Assembly (NCBI GenBank): GCA_002083775.1
Contig: MTEI01000008.1
Span: 94,171-158,170 of the forward strand
DNA: 64,000 nt
From: Rhodoferax ferrireducens
GTDB lineage: Bacteria > Pseudomonadota > Gammaproteobacteria > Burkholderiales > Burkholderiaceae_C
Direction of reading: 5' to 3'
The first letter of the stretch is position 1. Every line of letters begins with the position of its first letter. Positions 55,569-64,000 of this stretch are shown here, one piece after another. A model generated the notes under the pieces. It was given only the letters and a program-made list of their open reading frames with translations. It searched no databases and was not told the origin of the DNA. The translations under genes were made by a program, and so were the position numbers.

Positions 55569-55983
55569 TGATTTTTCTTTTTTGATTCTGCGGCGCCGTC
55601 ACCGCCACCTGCATCACGCCTTGCGTGCCGCCAGCGATGACGCGCGCCACCAGTGCATCCATCGCCTCATGCCGGTAAGTGATGGCGCGCATCAGCATGG
55701 GCAAATTGACACCCGTGATCAGCTTGGCACTGCTTGCGTCCACCAGCTTTTGCGCCACATTGCAGGGCGTGGCACCAAACAGATCGGTCAGGATCAGGGT
55801 GTTGGGGGTATTCAGCAGTGACATGGTCAGCTGCGCTGCCACCAATGTCTCATCCGTGGGCATGTTGGGCTGCACATCAAAAACCGCCAGCGCCTGCGCC
55901 GCATCCGGAAAAACATGCAATACGCATTGGCGCAGCGCGCTGGCCAATGGCGCGTGCGCGATGATGAAAATGCCGTTGTTCAT
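55537..55983 (-). CDS. PTS EIIA component, mannose family
   Basis: A 148-residue EIIA-Man protein. H10 in IFIIAHAPLASAL is the expected phosphorylation site, and LILTDLFGATPCNVAQKL is the family hallmark. No EIIB, EIIC or EIID gene is nearby, so with HPr and EI it probably forms a regulatory phosphorelay, not a sugar importer. The last 11 codons overlap ptsH. Confidence 0.92.
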   Translation of the reverse strand: MNNGIFIIAHAPLASALRQCVLHVFPDAAQALAVFDVQPNMPTDETLVAAQLTMSLLNTPNTLILTDLFGATPCNVAQKLVDASSAKLITGVNLPMLMRAITYRHEAMDALVARVIAGGTQGVMQVAVTAPQNQKRKINDQNDHDYQQ

Positions 55984-56082
55984 GGGTTTGCGAGGGCCCC
56001 GGTCTGGTCAGTTTGGGAGGTGCGGCAGTCGGCAAGACACCGACCATGCCACGATTATGACTTTTGAATGCCCGTCATCCGG

Positions 56083-56787
56083 CTATTTCAGGGCGCCAAA
56101 TACTTTTTGAATCAACGCGCTGCCGCTGCCAACGGGGTCCTGCCTGATTTTCTTTTCTTCTTCACCAATCATGAAGTACAGGCCATCGAGCGCTTTGGTG
56201 GTGACATATCGCTCCACACTGACTTCCTCGCCCTTGATCAGCCCCATGCCTGCGGCTTTGGAGGCGACCTGGTTGTACTTTTCAGCAAGATTGACTTGTG
56301 CCGTGGTTTTTTTCACCACCGGCAAGAACTTGAGGCCAAGGGGTGCGCGGGTTTTGTCGGCAAAAAATTGGGTTACCGAGGTTTCTCCACCACTCAAGAT
56401 GTTTTTGGCGTCCTGTACGTTCATCGATTTGACCGCATTAACCAGCATGTCTTTGGCGAGTGGGGCGGCCGCTTCAGCCGCCTGGTTCATGGCAGCAACC
56501 AACTCATCCAACTTCTTGCCCTGGCCAAACTTGCGCAGCAAGCTGGCGGCGTCTTCCAGGTAACCAGGCAACGGAATGCGCACCTTGTCGTTGCCCAAGA
56601 ATCCGCCAGGCTGCCCCAGCGATGTCACTGCAGCTCGTGCACCCTGCTCCAGGGCGGCCTTCAGCCCCTGAGATGCTTGGGTGTTGGTGAGGTCAGCCAG
56701 TGAGAGGGCATGGCTCGTTGCATGGAACGCCATCCCGGAAGCTGCAAGACAGCCCACCGACATCCAATTGAAGTTCCGACGATCCAT
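56083..56787 (-). CDS. DUF4197-family protein
   Basis: A 234-residue protein with a signal-like N-terminus (about 8-28). The pattern LSLADLTNTQASQGLKAALE, GGFLGNDKVRIPLP, and the C-terminal ARDP-like segment ending IRQDPVGSGSALIQKVFGAL match DUF4197. It is probably periplasmic; the function is unknown. The ATG at 56787 has AAGGA upstream. It shares its strand with the cytochrome c' gene. Confidence 0.85.
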   Translation of the reverse strand: MDRRNFNWMSVGCLAASGMAFHATSHALSLADLTNTQASQGLKAALEQGARAAVTSLGQPGGFLGNDKVRIPLPGYLEDAASLLRKFGQGKKLDELVAAMNQAAEAAAPLAKDMLVNAVKSMNVQDAKNILSGGETSVTQFFADKTRAPLGLKFLPVVKKTTAQVNLAEKYNQVASKAAGMGLIKGEEVSVERYVTTKALDGLYFMIGEEEKKIRQDPVGSGSALIQKVFGALK

Positions 56788-56872
56788 GAAAACGATCCTT
56801 GAAAGAAAACGACGAGAACTGGCACCCACACCAGCACCAAAGCTGACGTGGGTACTGCCAAGAGGGTCTCAG

Positions 56873-57325
56873 TTATTTGGCTTTGAAGTCATCGTGGCAC
56901 GACTTGCAAGTGCCACCGACAGCATTGGCTGCTACCTTGATGTTGTCCAAATTGCCTGTTTTGGCTGCAGCGGCGAGTTTGACCATCTCGGCCTGCATCT
57001 TGTTGGCGCCTTCATCAAACGTGGCTTTGTCAGTCCAGATCGCGGCTTTGGCCTTGGTATCCCCCTTATCTGTGCCTTGGCCAAACGCTGCCCAGGGCAA
57101 CTTGCCGACATATTCAGCCACAGCTGCGCTGTCGGCAGCCACCTTGGCATCAAACGGGACTTTGCCAGCGGCCATGCCAGCCACGCGGCCAAAATTCTGC
57201 TGCATCACAAAAAAGGCACTTTGGCGATATTTCACCGCATCTTCCGCTTTAGCGAACTGCGCCGAGGCGGGCACGACAAATGTTGTGGCGAGGGCGGCCA
57301 GCGCGAGGGCTGTGATCTTTTTCAT
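56873..57325 (-). CDS. Cytochrome c'
   Basis: A 150-residue periplasmic four-helix cytochrome. A signal peptide ends at about residue 22 (PASAQ), and the haem is attached at C140 and C143 of the C-terminal CKSCH, with H144 as the axial ligand. This C-terminal placement is diagnostic of cytochrome c', which binds NO and CO. It faces a cytochrome b561 gene across a 95-bp shared promoter region. Confidence 0.92.
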   Translation of the reverse strand: MKKITALALAALATTFVVPASAQFAKAEDAVKYRQSAFFVMQQNFGRVAGMAAGKVPFDAKVAADSAAVAEYVGKLPWAAFGQGTDKGDTKAKAAIWTDKATFDEGANKMQAEMVKLAAAAKTGNLDNIKVAANAVGGTCKSCHDDFKAK

Positions 57326-57420
57326 AAGACTCCTTGAAAAGTTAAACTGGAAGTGACTGCTGGCAAAGTTTACGTTCTTTTTCGGACCGCTTCGTGCCAA
57401 CAGGTAGCTTGGAGTTGCTT

Positions 57421-58086
57421 ATGCTGTATAAAGTTCGCGTTTGGGATGCTCCTACGCGGTGGTTTCACTGGCTCTTGACGCTTGGGGTAGTGGCATTAGT
57501 GGTCACCGCCCGATTGGGTGGCAGTGCCATGGAGTGGCATTTCCGCCTGGGGTACGCCGTTCTGGCCCTTTTGATGTTCCGGCTTGCCTGGGGATTGGTG
57601 GGCGGGCATTGGTCGCGCTTCCGCTCATTTTTGTACCATCCACGTCAGGTCTTGCGCTACTTGCAGGGCCACACAGAGACGCCACACCGTGTTGGCCACA
57701 ACCCGGTGGGCGCACTGTCTGTGTTTGCCCTGTTGGGCGTTCTGGTGCTGCAAACCATCACTGGCCTGTTCAGTGACGATGAAATCTCCGCGACCGGTCC
57801 GCTGACACCTTTCGTCTCGTCGGATTGGGTGGCTACGGCCACTTTCTACCACAAGGATATTGGCCAGTACATCCTGATGGCCTTGGTGGCTTTGCACGTC
57901 ACCGCCATCGTGGCTTACTGGCTCAAGAAACGCGAGAACCTGGTCACACCGATGATCACAGGTGACAAGACGCTGGACTTCGCTGCCCCAGCTTCATCGG
58001 ACCGGGCTGCAGACCGCGTCAAGGCGATCGTTGTTCTGGGTGTTTGCGCTGGCCTCATCTACGGCGCACTGCAATGGCTTGCCTGA
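57421..58086 (+). CDS. Cytochrome b561-family protein
   Basis: A 221-residue membrane protein with four main hydrophobic segments plus a C-terminal one. The opening VRVWDAPTRWFHWLLTLGVV and the late HKDIGQYILMALVALHVTAI provide the histidines for two haems, as in bacterial b561 and Ni/Fe-hydrogenase b-type subunits. It probably passes quinol electrons to the cytochrome c' or another periplasmic acceptor. The start is the ATG at 57421. Confidence 0.88.
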   Translation: MLYKVRVWDAPTRWFHWLLTLGVVALVVTARLGGSAMEWHFRLGYAVLALLMFRLAWGLVGGHWSRFRSFLYHPRQVLRYLQGHTETPHRVGHNPVGALSVFALLGVLVLQTITGLFSDDEISATGPLTPFVSSDWVATATFYHKDIGQYILMALVALHVTAIVAYWLKKRENLVTPMITGDKTLDFAAPASSDRAADRVKAIVVLGVCAGLIYGALQWLA

Positions 58087-58137
58087 AAGCTACCTTGAAC
58101 AAAATCACACCAGCGCACTGACTATGGGTTGCCCAAC

Positions 58138-58166
58138 AAAAAAGGCCCAACTCGTGGGCCTTTTTT
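58138..58166. terminator. Bidirectional intrinsic terminator
   Basis: AAAAAAGGCCCA-N5-TGGGCCTTTTTT: a perfect 12-bp inverted repeat whose A and T runs serve both directions. It ends the cytochrome b561 transcript (+) and the S10 ribosomal operon (-). Confidence 0.9.
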
Positions 58167-58207
58167 GGGTGGTGAAGCAATTTCACCGCTTCCAACTGTC
58201 AGCTTTT

Positions 58208-58477
58208 TTAGACCAAAGCTGCCTTTTGCACAAGACGGGTCGCAACCCAGTTCTTGGTCTTGGAAATTGGACGGCTTTCGGTGATCTCGATGACATCACC
58301 CAGCTTGAATTCACACTTTTCGTCATGTGCGTGGTACTTGCTGGACTTGCCCACGATTTTGCCGTAGAGCTCGTGCTTGACACGGCGCTCAATGAGAACC
58401 GTCACCGTCTTGGCGCGCTTGTCACTGACAACCTTGCCAATCAGGGTGCGCTTGAGGGATGTTTTAGCTTCCGTCAT
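58208..58477 (-). CDS. rpsQ: Ribosomal protein S17 (uS17)
   Basis: An 89-residue small-subunit protein. [20 protein letters not shown] at the start and the central [17 protein letters not shown] are typical of bacterial S17, which binds 16S rRNA in the body. The ATG at 58477 is where homology begins. It is the last gene of the S10 operon here, followed by the bidirectional terminator; rplN and the spc genes do not follow. Confidence 0.97.
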   Translation of the reverse strand: MTEAKTSLKRTLIGKVVSDKRAKTVTVLIERRVKHELYGKIVGKSSKYHAHDEKCEFKLGDVIEITESRPISKTKNWVATRLVQKAALV

Positions 58478-58487
58478 TTGTCGCTCC

Positions 58488-58694
58488 TTATTTGGCGGAT
58501 TTGTCAGCAGCCAGCTTTTCAACCAAAATGGTCTTGGCGCGGGCAATATCACGACGCGCAGTGCGGATCGTGGCTGTGTTGTTGAGTTGTTGCGTGGCTT
58601 TTTGCATCCGCAAACCAAAGTGTGCCTTTTGCAGTTCTTTGACTTCGGCTTTCAGGCCAGCAACGTCTTTTTGGCGTAATTCAGTCGTGTTCAT
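58488..58694 (-). CDS. rpmC: Ribosomal protein L29 (uL29)
   Basis: A 68-residue two-helix protein beginning [14 protein letters not shown] and containing [17 protein letters not shown], near the polypeptide exit tunnel in the large subunit. It lies between rplP and rpsQ as in most bacteria. Confidence 0.97.
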   Translation of the reverse strand: MNTTELRQKDVAGLKAEVKELQKAHFGLRMQKATQQLNNTATIRTARRDIARAKTILVEKLAADKSAK

Positions 58695-58709
58695 ATCATT
58701 TGCTCCTGA

Positions 58710-59126
58710 TTACTGACCGATCATGCGGGCCACAAAAGTGGTGCGCAGCGGCAACTTGGCCGCAGCCAAACGAAACGCTTCGCGAGCCAACTCTTCAGTC
58801 ACACCGACGATTTCAAAGACAATCTTGCCGGGCTGAATTTCGGCCACATAGTACTCGGGGTTACCTTTACCGTTACCCATACGCACTTCAGCAGGCTTTT
58901 GGGAAATCGGCTTGTCAGGGAACACACGAATCCAGATACGACCACCACGTTTGACGTGACGGGAAATCGCACGACGTGCAGCTTCAATTTGGCGCGCAGT
59001 CAAACGGCCACGATCAGTACATTTCAGACCGAAATCACCAAATGCGACCGAGCTGCCTCGGGTCGCGATACCGGTGTTACGGCCTTTTTGCTCTTTGCGG
59101 TACTTGCGACGAGCGGGTTGCAACAT
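58710..59126 (-). CDS. rplP: Ribosomal protein L16 (uL16)
   Basis: A 138-residue protein starting [17 protein letters not shown], with [20 protein letters not shown] and [16 protein letters not shown]. It helps to form the A-site region of the 50S subunit. Length and motifs are normal, including the R of the hydroxylation site region. Confidence 0.98.
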   Translation of the reverse strand: MLQPARRKYRKEQKGRNTGIATRGSSVAFGDFGLKCTDRGRLTARQIEAARRAISRHVKRGGRIWIRVFPDKPISQKPAEVRMGNGKGNPEYYVAEIQPGKIVFEIVGVTEELAREAFRLAAAKLPLRTTFVARMIGQ

Positions 59127-59128
59127 AG

Positions 59129-60046
59129 TTATTCTCCTTTACCGTCAGCTGCCACAGCGCTCGTGCTGGTGGCAGAACCTGGCGCGGCTACCTTGCGGAC
59201 GCGCTGAACGGTGGGTTTGTTGGCGTCAGCACCAGTGGCTTCAGCGGGCTTGTCACTGCCATCGGTCGGGGCGGCGTTGCTGCCCATCGGACGACGTACA
59301 CCAGTAGACGGGCGACGGTCACCAGAGGGGCGTGCGCCACCTCGGTCATCACGACGTGGACCACGCGGGCGGCGCTCGTCATCAGGACGAGGTGTCTCAA
59401 CAGCGGGCAGATCATTGCGACCGAGCGTGTCACCCTTGTAAACCCAAACCTTGACACCAATGATGCCGTAAGTGGTTTTGGCTTCCGAGGTACCGTAGTC
59501 GATGTCGGCGCGCAGGGTGTGAAGCGGCACGCGACCTTCGCGGTACCACTCACAACGAGCGATTTCAATACCGTTAAGACGACCTGACGACATGATCTTG
59601 ATGCCCAGGGCACCCAGACGCATGGCGTTTTGCATGGCGCGCTTCATAGCCCGACGGAACATGATGCGCTTTTCAAGCTGCTGGGTGATGGAATCGGCAA
59701 TCAGCTTGGCATCGATTTCAGGCTTGCGCACTTCTTCGATGTTGACAGCGACGGGCACGCCCAGCTGACGACCGAGGTCGCGCTTGAGGTTTTCGATGTC
59801 CTCGCCCTTTTTACCAATCACCACGCCCGGACGTGCCGAATAAATGGTGATACGAGCGTTCTTGGCAGGACGCTCGATCAGAACGCGCGAAACCGAAGCG
59901 TTTTTCAGCTTGGCTTTCAGATACTCGCGCACCTTGATGTCTTCCGCCAGCATGCCCGCGAAATCGCGGTCATTGGCGTACCAGCGAGAAGACCAATTGC
60001 GGCTAACCGACAGCCGAAAGCCGGTTGGATGGATTTTTTGTCCCAT
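59129..60046 (-). CDS. rpsC: Ribosomal protein S3 (uS3) with long C-terminal tail
   Basis: A 305-residue protein starting [23 protein letters not shown] domain ([13 protein letters not shown]) and the usual C-terminal domain fill about 1-215. Residues 220-305 form a low-complexity tail rich in Arg, Pro, Gly and Ala that is longer than in E. coli S3 (233 residues). Such tails occur in Burkholderiales. The tail may contact mRNA or be disordered. The ATG at 60046 replaces an upstream TTG in the same frame. Confidence 0.96.
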   Translation of the reverse strand: MGQKIHPTGFRLSVSRNWSSRWYANDRDFAGMLAEDIKVREYLKAKLKNASVSRVLIERPAKNARITIYSARPGVVIGKKGEDIENLKRDLGRQLGVPVAVNIEEVRKPEIDAKLIADSITQQLEKRIMFRRAMKRAMQNAMRLGALGIKIMSSGRLNGIEIARCEWYREGRVPLHTLRADIDYGTSEAKTTYGIIGVKVWVYKGDTLGRNDLPAVETPRPDDERRPRGPRRDDRGGARPSGDRRPSTGVRRPMGSNAAPTDGSDKPAEATGADANKPTVQRVRKVAAPGSATSTSAVAADGKGE

Positions 60047-60062
60047 AACTTCCTGGCCTCTT

Positions 60063-60392
60063 TCAGTTACCAACCGTCACGTACACATGGCACGTGGGTT
60101 TTCTGATTTGATTGCCACGGCCTTTTGCGCGGGCCGTGAAGCGCCTCAGCGACGCACCTTGTTCGACGTAGATGGTTTTCACCTTCAATTCGTCAATGTC
60201 AGCGCCATCGTTGTGTTCAGCGTTGGCAATGGCAGATTCCAGAACCTTCTTGATGATCACTGCAGCTTTTTTCTGCGTGAACTGCAAGATATTCAGGGCC
60301 TGATCCACTTTTTTGCCACGGATCAAGTCCGCGACCAGACGACCTTTGTCAACAGACAAACGGACGCCACGAAGGGTTGCACGTGTTTCCAT
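60063..60392 (-). CDS. rplV: Ribosomal protein L22 (uL22)
   Basis: A 109-residue protein starting [20 protein letters not shown]. The ATG at 60392 has GGAGG five bases upstream; the in-frame GTG at 60398 overlaps that site and is rejected. The tip loop that lines the exit tunnel (macrolide contact) is present in the C-terminal half. Confidence 0.97.
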   Translation of the reverse strand: METRATLRGVRLSVDKGRLVADLIRGKKVDQALNILQFTQKKAAVIIKKVLESAIANAEHNDGADIDELKVKTIYVEQGASLRRFTARAKGRGNQIRKPTCHVYVTVGN

Positions 60393-60402
60393 GGTCACCT
60401 CC

Positions 60403-60681
60403 TTATTTCTTAGACACTTTTTTGTCCGCAGGGTGACCCTTGAAAGTCCGGGTCAGAGCGAACTCACCCAACTTGTGGCCAACCATTTGGTCAGTGATAT
60501 AGACAGGCACGTGTTGTTTGCCGTTGTGCACAGCAATGGTCAGACCGATGAAATCGGGCAGAACCATGGAACGACGCGACCAGGTCTTGATCGGCTTTTT
60601 GTCTTTGGTTGCCACGGCCTTTTCGGTCTTGGCAATCAGATGATGGTCGACAAAGGGACCTTTTTTGAGAGAACGAGTCAT
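60403..60681 (-). CDS. rpsS: Ribosomal protein S19 (uS19)
   Basis: A 92-residue protein starting [15 protein letters not shown], with [20 protein letters not shown] and ending [13 protein letters not shown]. It sits in the head of the 30S subunit. It lies between rplB and rplV in the standard order. Confidence 0.98.
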   Translation of the reverse strand: MTRSLKKGPFVDHHLIAKTEKAVATKDKKPIKTWSRRSMVLPDFIGLTIAVHNGKQHVPVYITDQMVGHKLGEFALTRTFKGHPADKKVSKK

Positions 60682-60691
60682 TACCTACCCC

Positions 60692-61516
60692 TTACTTCTT
60701 GCGACGCGACACGATCATGACCTGCGTGCGCTTGTTGTTTCGGGTACGGTAGCCCTTGGTCAGATTACCCCAAGGATCGACTGGATGACGGCCTTCTCCG
60801 GTCTTGCCTTCACCACCACCGTGCGGGTGATCCACCGGGTTCATCACCACACCGCGAACGGTCGGGCGAATACCCATCCAGCGCTTGACACCGGCTTTGC
60901 CGAGTTGACGCAGACTGTGTTCTTCGTTGGCGACTTGACCCAAGGTTGCGCGGCACTCGATATGGATCTTGCGAACCTCACCTGAGCGCATACGTACCTG
61001 GGCGTAAGTGCCTTCGCGTGCCAGCAAGGTTGCCGAAGCACCTGCCGAGCGAACCACCTGAGCGCCCTTGCCAACCTGCAATTCGATGCAGTGAACCACT
61101 GAACCGACAGGGATGTTGCGAATAGGAAGTGTGTTACCAACACGGATTGGCGCTTCTGCACCACTCATGATGGTGGCACCGACTTCCAGACCACGTGGCG
61201 CAATGATGTACTTGCGCTCGCCATCTGCATAACATACCAAAGCAATGTGTGCCGAGCGGTTCGGGTCGTATTCAATACGCTCGACTTTGGCAGCGATGCC
61301 ATCCTTGTTGCGAAGGAAGTCAACCACCCGGTAGTGATGCTTGTGACCACCGCCCTTGTGGCGGGTGGTGATGTGGCCGTTGTTGTTGCGGCCAGCATGC
61401 TGGAATTGCGGCTCCAGCAAAGCAGCGTGCGGTGCACCCTTGTGCAGGTGATCCCGCGAGATCTTCACCACGCCACGACGGCCTGGTGAAGTCGGTTTCA
61501 TTTTGATAACAGCCAT
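60692..61516 (-). CDS. rplB: Ribosomal protein L2 (uL2)
   Basis: A 274-residue protein. [18 protein letters not shown] opens it, and the conserved C-terminal [20 protein letters not shown] contains the His residues near the peptidyl transferase centre. Length is as expected. Confidence 0.98.
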   Translation of the reverse strand: MAVIKMKPTSPGRRGVVKISRDHLHKGAPHAALLEPQFQHAGRNNNGHITTRHKGGGHKHHYRVVDFLRNKDGIAAKVERIEYDPNRSAHIALVCYADGERKYIIAPRGLEVGATIMSGAEAPIRVGNTLPIRNIPVGSVVHCIELQVGKGAQVVRSAGASATLLAREGTYAQVRMRSGEVRKIHIECRATLGQVANEEHSLRQLGKAGVKRWMGIRPTVRGVVMNPVDHPHGGGEGKTGEGRHPVDPWGNLTKGYRTRNNKRTQVMIVSRRKK

Positions 61517-61518
61517 GA

Positions 61519-61848
61519 TTACGCAGCCTCCCCGCCAAGGTTGAGCTCTTGGCCAGGCTTCAGCATCACATAAGCCTTGCGGACGTTGTCGCGCCGACCC
61601 ATGGACTTGCCAAAACGTTTGCTCTTGCCCTTGGTGTTCACCACAGACACGCCCTTGACTTCAACCTTGAACATCAATTCCACTGCGGCCTTGATTTCAT
61701 ACTTGGTTGCGTCTTGTAGCACCTTGAAGGTCACTGCATTGCTCTTTTCAGCGACCATCGTTGCCTTTTCAGACACGATTGGCGCGACCAGAACCTGCAT
61801 CAAGCGGCCTTCGTCGAATTTTTGATTCGGGTTATTAGCATGGCTCAT
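61519..61848 (-). CDS. rplW: Ribosomal protein L23 (uL23)
   Basis: A 109-residue protein with [20 protein letters not shown] and [20 protein letters not shown], a docking site for trigger factor and SRP at the tunnel exit. The N-terminal 10 residues are an extension common in Burkholderiales. Its ATG overlaps the rplD stop. Confidence 0.96.
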   Translation of the reverse strand: MSHANNPNQKFDEGRLMQVLVAPIVSEKATMVAEKSNAVTFKVLQDATKYEIKAAVELMFKVEVKGVSVVNTKGKSKRFGKSMGRRDNVRKAYVMLKPGQELNLGGEAA

Positions 61849-62465
61849 GCGAACATCTCCTGCAGTTTGCCCATGGCCGCCTTGGTGACCAGCACCTTGC
61901 GGTAGTGAACCAGCGATACCGGATCAGCGTAGCGGGGTTCAACCACCAACACATTCACCAGATTGCGTGAGGCGAGGTAAAGGTTTTCATCCACTTCGTC
62001 AGCGATCACCAACACCGAATCAAGGTTCATCGCCTTGAATTTGGCTGCCAAAACCTTGGTCTTGGGAGACTCAACAGTCAGCGAATCAACCACCGCCAGG
62101 CGGCCTTCGCGGGCCAGTTGTGACAGGATAGAAGCCATACCAGCGCGGTACATCTTCTTGTTAATTTTTTGGGCGAAATTTTCGTCAGGCATGTTCGGGA
62201 AAATCCGACCACCGCCACGCCATAATGGCGAGGAAGTCATACCAGCACGTGCGCGACCCGTGCCTTTTTGTTTGAAGGGCTTCTTGGTCGAGTGGCGAAC
62301 TTGTTCACGGTCTTTCTGGGCACGCGTACCCTGGCGGGCATTGGCCTGGAAGGCAACCACAACTTGGTGAACCAGATCTTCGTTGTAGGCACGACCAAAA
62401 ACAGTCTCAGGCACGTCCATGGTGGACGCAACCTGACCTTGATCATTGAGGAGTTCGATCTGCAT
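61845..62465 (-). CDS. rplD: Ribosomal protein L4 (uL4)
   Basis: A 206-residue protein with the long internal loop around [20 protein letters not shown] that lines the tunnel. In E. coli L4 also represses the S10 operon; whether it does so here is unknown, because the leader before rpsJ is short. It overlaps rplC and rplW. Confidence 0.97.
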   Translation of the reverse strand: MQIELLNDQGQVASTMDVPETVFGRAYNEDLVHQVVVAFQANARQGTRAQKDREQVRHSTKKPFKQKGTGRARAGMTSSPLWRGGGRIFPNMPDENFAQKINKKMYRAGMASILSQLAREGRLAVVDSLTVESPKTKVLAAKFKAMNLDSVLVIADEVDENLYLASRNLVNVLVVEPRYADPVSLVHYRKVLVTKAAMGKLQEMFA

Positions 62466-63145
62466 CAGTTCGCTCCTTTCGGTTCAGCGGCCTTGGCTTT
62501 GACGGCGGGACGCACGGTCACAAAACCGCCTGCGGAACCCGGAACAGCGCCCTTGATCAGCAACAATTGGCGCGCTTCGTCAACGCGCACGATGTCCAGG
62601 TTTTGGGTTGTAACCAAGTCATCACCCAGATGTCCCGTCATACGCTTGCCCGGAAACACGCGGCCCGGATCTTGAGCCATACCGATAGAACCCGGAACAT
62701 TGTGCGAACGGCTGTTACCGTGAGACGCACGCTGCGAGCTCATGTGATGGCGCTTGATGGTGCCAGCGTAGCCCTTACCGATGGTGGTACCTTGAATGTC
62801 GACCTTTTGGCCCACTGCGAATACCGAAGACACGGGCACAACGGCACCAGCCTGGTATGCAGCAGCAGTTTGAGAGCTCACGCGGAATTCGCGGATCAAC
62901 TCACCTGCTTCAACACCTGCCTTGGCAAGGTGCCCAGCAGTTGGCTTATTGACACGAGAAGCTTTTCTCGCACCAAATGTCACTTGCAAAGCAACATAGC
63001 CATCGTTCTCTTGGGTTTTAACTTGAGTCACTCGGTTGTTGGACACATCAATCACCGTGACAGGAATCGCGTTCCCGTCGTCTGTGAACAGACGCATCAT
63101 GCCAACTTTGCGACCAAGCAATCCAAAGTGATTGCTTAGACTCAT
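62465..63145 (-). CDS. rplC: Ribosomal protein L3 (uL3)
   Basis: A 226-residue protein starting [20 protein letters not shown]. The ATG at 63145 has GGAG seven bases upstream; a second ATG at 63157 in the same frame overlaps that site. The core [20 protein letters not shown] is conserved and includes the methylated Gln region. A 175-bp gap with its own promoter separates it from rpsJ. Confidence 0.97.
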   Translation of the reverse strand: MSLSNHFGLLGRKVGMMRLFTDDGNAIPVTVIDVSNNRVTQVKTQENDGYVALQVTFGARKASRVNKPTAGHLAKAGVEAGELIREFRVSSQTAAAYQAGAVVPVSSVFAVGQKVDIQGTTIGKGYAGTIKRHHMSSQRASHGNSRSHNVPGSIGMAQDPGRVFPGKRMTGHLGDDLVTTQNLDIVRVDEARQLLLIKGAVPGSAGGFVTVRPAVKAKAAEPKGAN

Positions 63146-63264
63146 TGTTTTCTCCATAACTTTCACCAGACCCACTTCAATTGGTGAATCTGTTTGGACG
63201 TGAAAGAGGGTTGATAAAAATCTGCCGGACGGCTTTTTGCAAGCTCGACCCAACAGAGCCAGCG

Positions 63265-63293
63265 AGTATAACCTGACATTCCTGCTCGTGCAA
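63265..63293 (-). promoter_or_regulatory. Sigma-70 promoter between rpsJ and rplC
   Basis: On the minus strand TTGCAC, a 17-bp spacer and TATACT. Both boxes match five of six consensus bases at ideal spacing. Transcription would start near 63258, about 110 bases before the rplC ATG, leaving a leader that could hold regulatory structure. Confidence 0.75.
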
Positions 63294-63320
63294 GAAATTC
63301 AGGCATCGCTGTTCAAACAG

Positions 63321-63635
63321 TTATTGCAGTTTGATCTCGACGTCCACACCAGCAGGCAAATCGAGTTTCATCAAAGCGTCAACGGTCTTGTCAGTCGGAT
63401 CAACGATGTCCATCAAGCGCTGGTGCGTGCGAATCTCAAACTGGTCGCGGCTGGTTTTGTTGACGTGCGGCGAACGCAGAATGTCAAACCGCTTCATGCG
63501 TGTCGGCAAAGGCACGGGGCCTTTGACGATGGCACCGGTGCGCTTGGCGGTATCCACAATTTCAGCGGCCGACTGGTCGATCAACTTGTAGTCAAACGCC
63601 TTCAGGCGAATACGGATTTTTTGTTTTGTTGCCAT
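63321..63635 (-). CDS. rpsJ: Ribosomal protein S10 (uS10, NusE)
   Basis: A 104-residue protein starting [20 protein letters not shown] and containing [20 protein letters not shown]. It is part of the 30S head and, as NusE, of transcription antitermination complexes. It follows tuf by 72 bp and is separated from rplC by the promoter-bearing gap. Confidence 0.98.
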   Translation of the reverse strand: MATKQKIRIRLKAFDYKLIDQSAAEIVDTAKRTGAIVKGPVPLPTRMKRFDILRSPHVNKTSRDQFEIRTHQRLMDIVDPTDKTVDALMKLDLPAGVDVEIKLQ

Positions 63636-63707
63636 GTTTATCTCTAGTTAGTTGAGGACAGAGCTGGCTCACTGCGTGTAGCTCAGGTCTGTCCCGCAAA
63701 CAGGTTG

Positions 63708-64000
63708 TTAAGCAAGAATCTTGGCAACCACACCGGCGCCGACGGTCTTGCCACCTTCACGGATCGCAAAGCGCAGGCCTTCTTCCATGGCAATCGGGGC
63801 AATCAGCTTGACCGTGATCGACACGTTGTCACCCGGCATGACCATTTCCTTGCCTTCTGGCAGCTCGATGGCACCAGTCACGTCCGTGGTACGGAAGTAG
63901 AACTGGGGACGGTAGTTGCTGAAGAACGGGGTGTGACGGCCACCTTCGTCTTTGGACAGGACGTAGATCTCGCCGGTGAAGTGGGTGTGTGGCTTGATTG
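63708..64000 (-). CDS. tuf: Elongation factor Tu, C-terminal part (truncated by window edge)
   Basis: The minus strand reads through domain III of EF-Tu: [20 protein letters not shown], then [35 protein letters not shown] and the usual ending [14 protein letters not shown]. The GTPase domain is outside the window. It stands directly before rpsJ, the common betaproteobacterial order. Confidence 0.97.
   Translation of the reverse strand, partial: IKPHTHFTGEIYVLSKDEGGRHTPFFSNYRPQFYFRTTDVTGAIELPEGKEMVMPGDNVSITVKLIAPIAMEEGLRFAIREGGKTVGAGVVAKILA

Overview
The window is GC-rich chromosomal DNA of a betaproteobacterium. The S10 ribosomal operon, a PhaM-type PHB granule protein, DUF3567 and DUF3108 proteins and the general protein style point to Burkholderiales, most likely Comamonadaceae and perhaps a Rhodoferax relative; the genus is inferred from memory, not searched. 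I see no rRNA, tRNA, CRISPR array, prophage or intact insertion sequence.

Layout. 1-9 kb: a truncated response regulator, an AmpG-like permease, the three-gene AmmeMemoRadiSam set (MEMO1-like, AMMECR1-like, radical SAM) with overlapping reading frames, a membrane-anchored TlpA-like thioredoxin, an MFS exporter, an FAD/NAD oxidoreductase and isocitrate dehydrogenase. 9-19 kb: a class A penicillin-binding protein, two related PAS histidine kinases facing away from each other, a FixJ-type regulator and a GGDEF-EAL protein. 18.7-23.2 kb: a molybdate operon modE-modA-modD-modB-modC behind two ModE-box-like palindromes that flank a sigma-70-like promoter. 23-28.6 kb: gamma-glutamyltransferase, an unusual J-domain protein, a FIST sensor protein and PhaM.

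28.6-38 kb is the most interesting region: a same-strand cluster that looks built for copper. It encodes a Crp/Fnr regulator, an OprC/NosA-like TonB-dependent receptor that keeps the CxxxM and HxM copper-ligand pattern, two near-identical DUF2946 proteins, a polytopic protein with an HHHCPFC motif, a MacB/LolD-type ABC ATPase with an FtsX-like permease, two different NosL-family proteins, a small anchored unknown and a SCO1/SenC protein. No nosZ or oxidase gene is present, so the recipient of the copper is not defined here.

38-53 kb: VOC, MarC, DUF3108 and DUF3567 genes, a complete hypABFCDE hydrogenase maturation set without a hydrogenase, purU, a BrnT/BrnA toxin-antitoxin pair beside a probable integrase scrap, psd, a LysR-type regulator, and a glcD-lrgA-lrgB group that suggests glycolate or lactate transport coupled to oxidation. 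53-58 kb: a regulatory PTS (EIIA-Man, HPr, EI), a DUF4197 protein, and cytochrome c' divergent from a cytochrome b561. 58-64 kb: tuf (partial), rpsJ, then rplC-rplD-rplW-rplB-rpsS-rplV-rpsC-rplP-rpmC-rpsQ, ending at a strong bidirectional terminator.

Two families of dispersed palindromes run through the window. One is a ~45-bp hairpin (core AGCCCTTAT...ATAAGGGCT with AGCTAT at one end), found in eight copies, all at the 3' ends of genes. The other is a larger GTCAT...ATGAC cloverleaf-like element.
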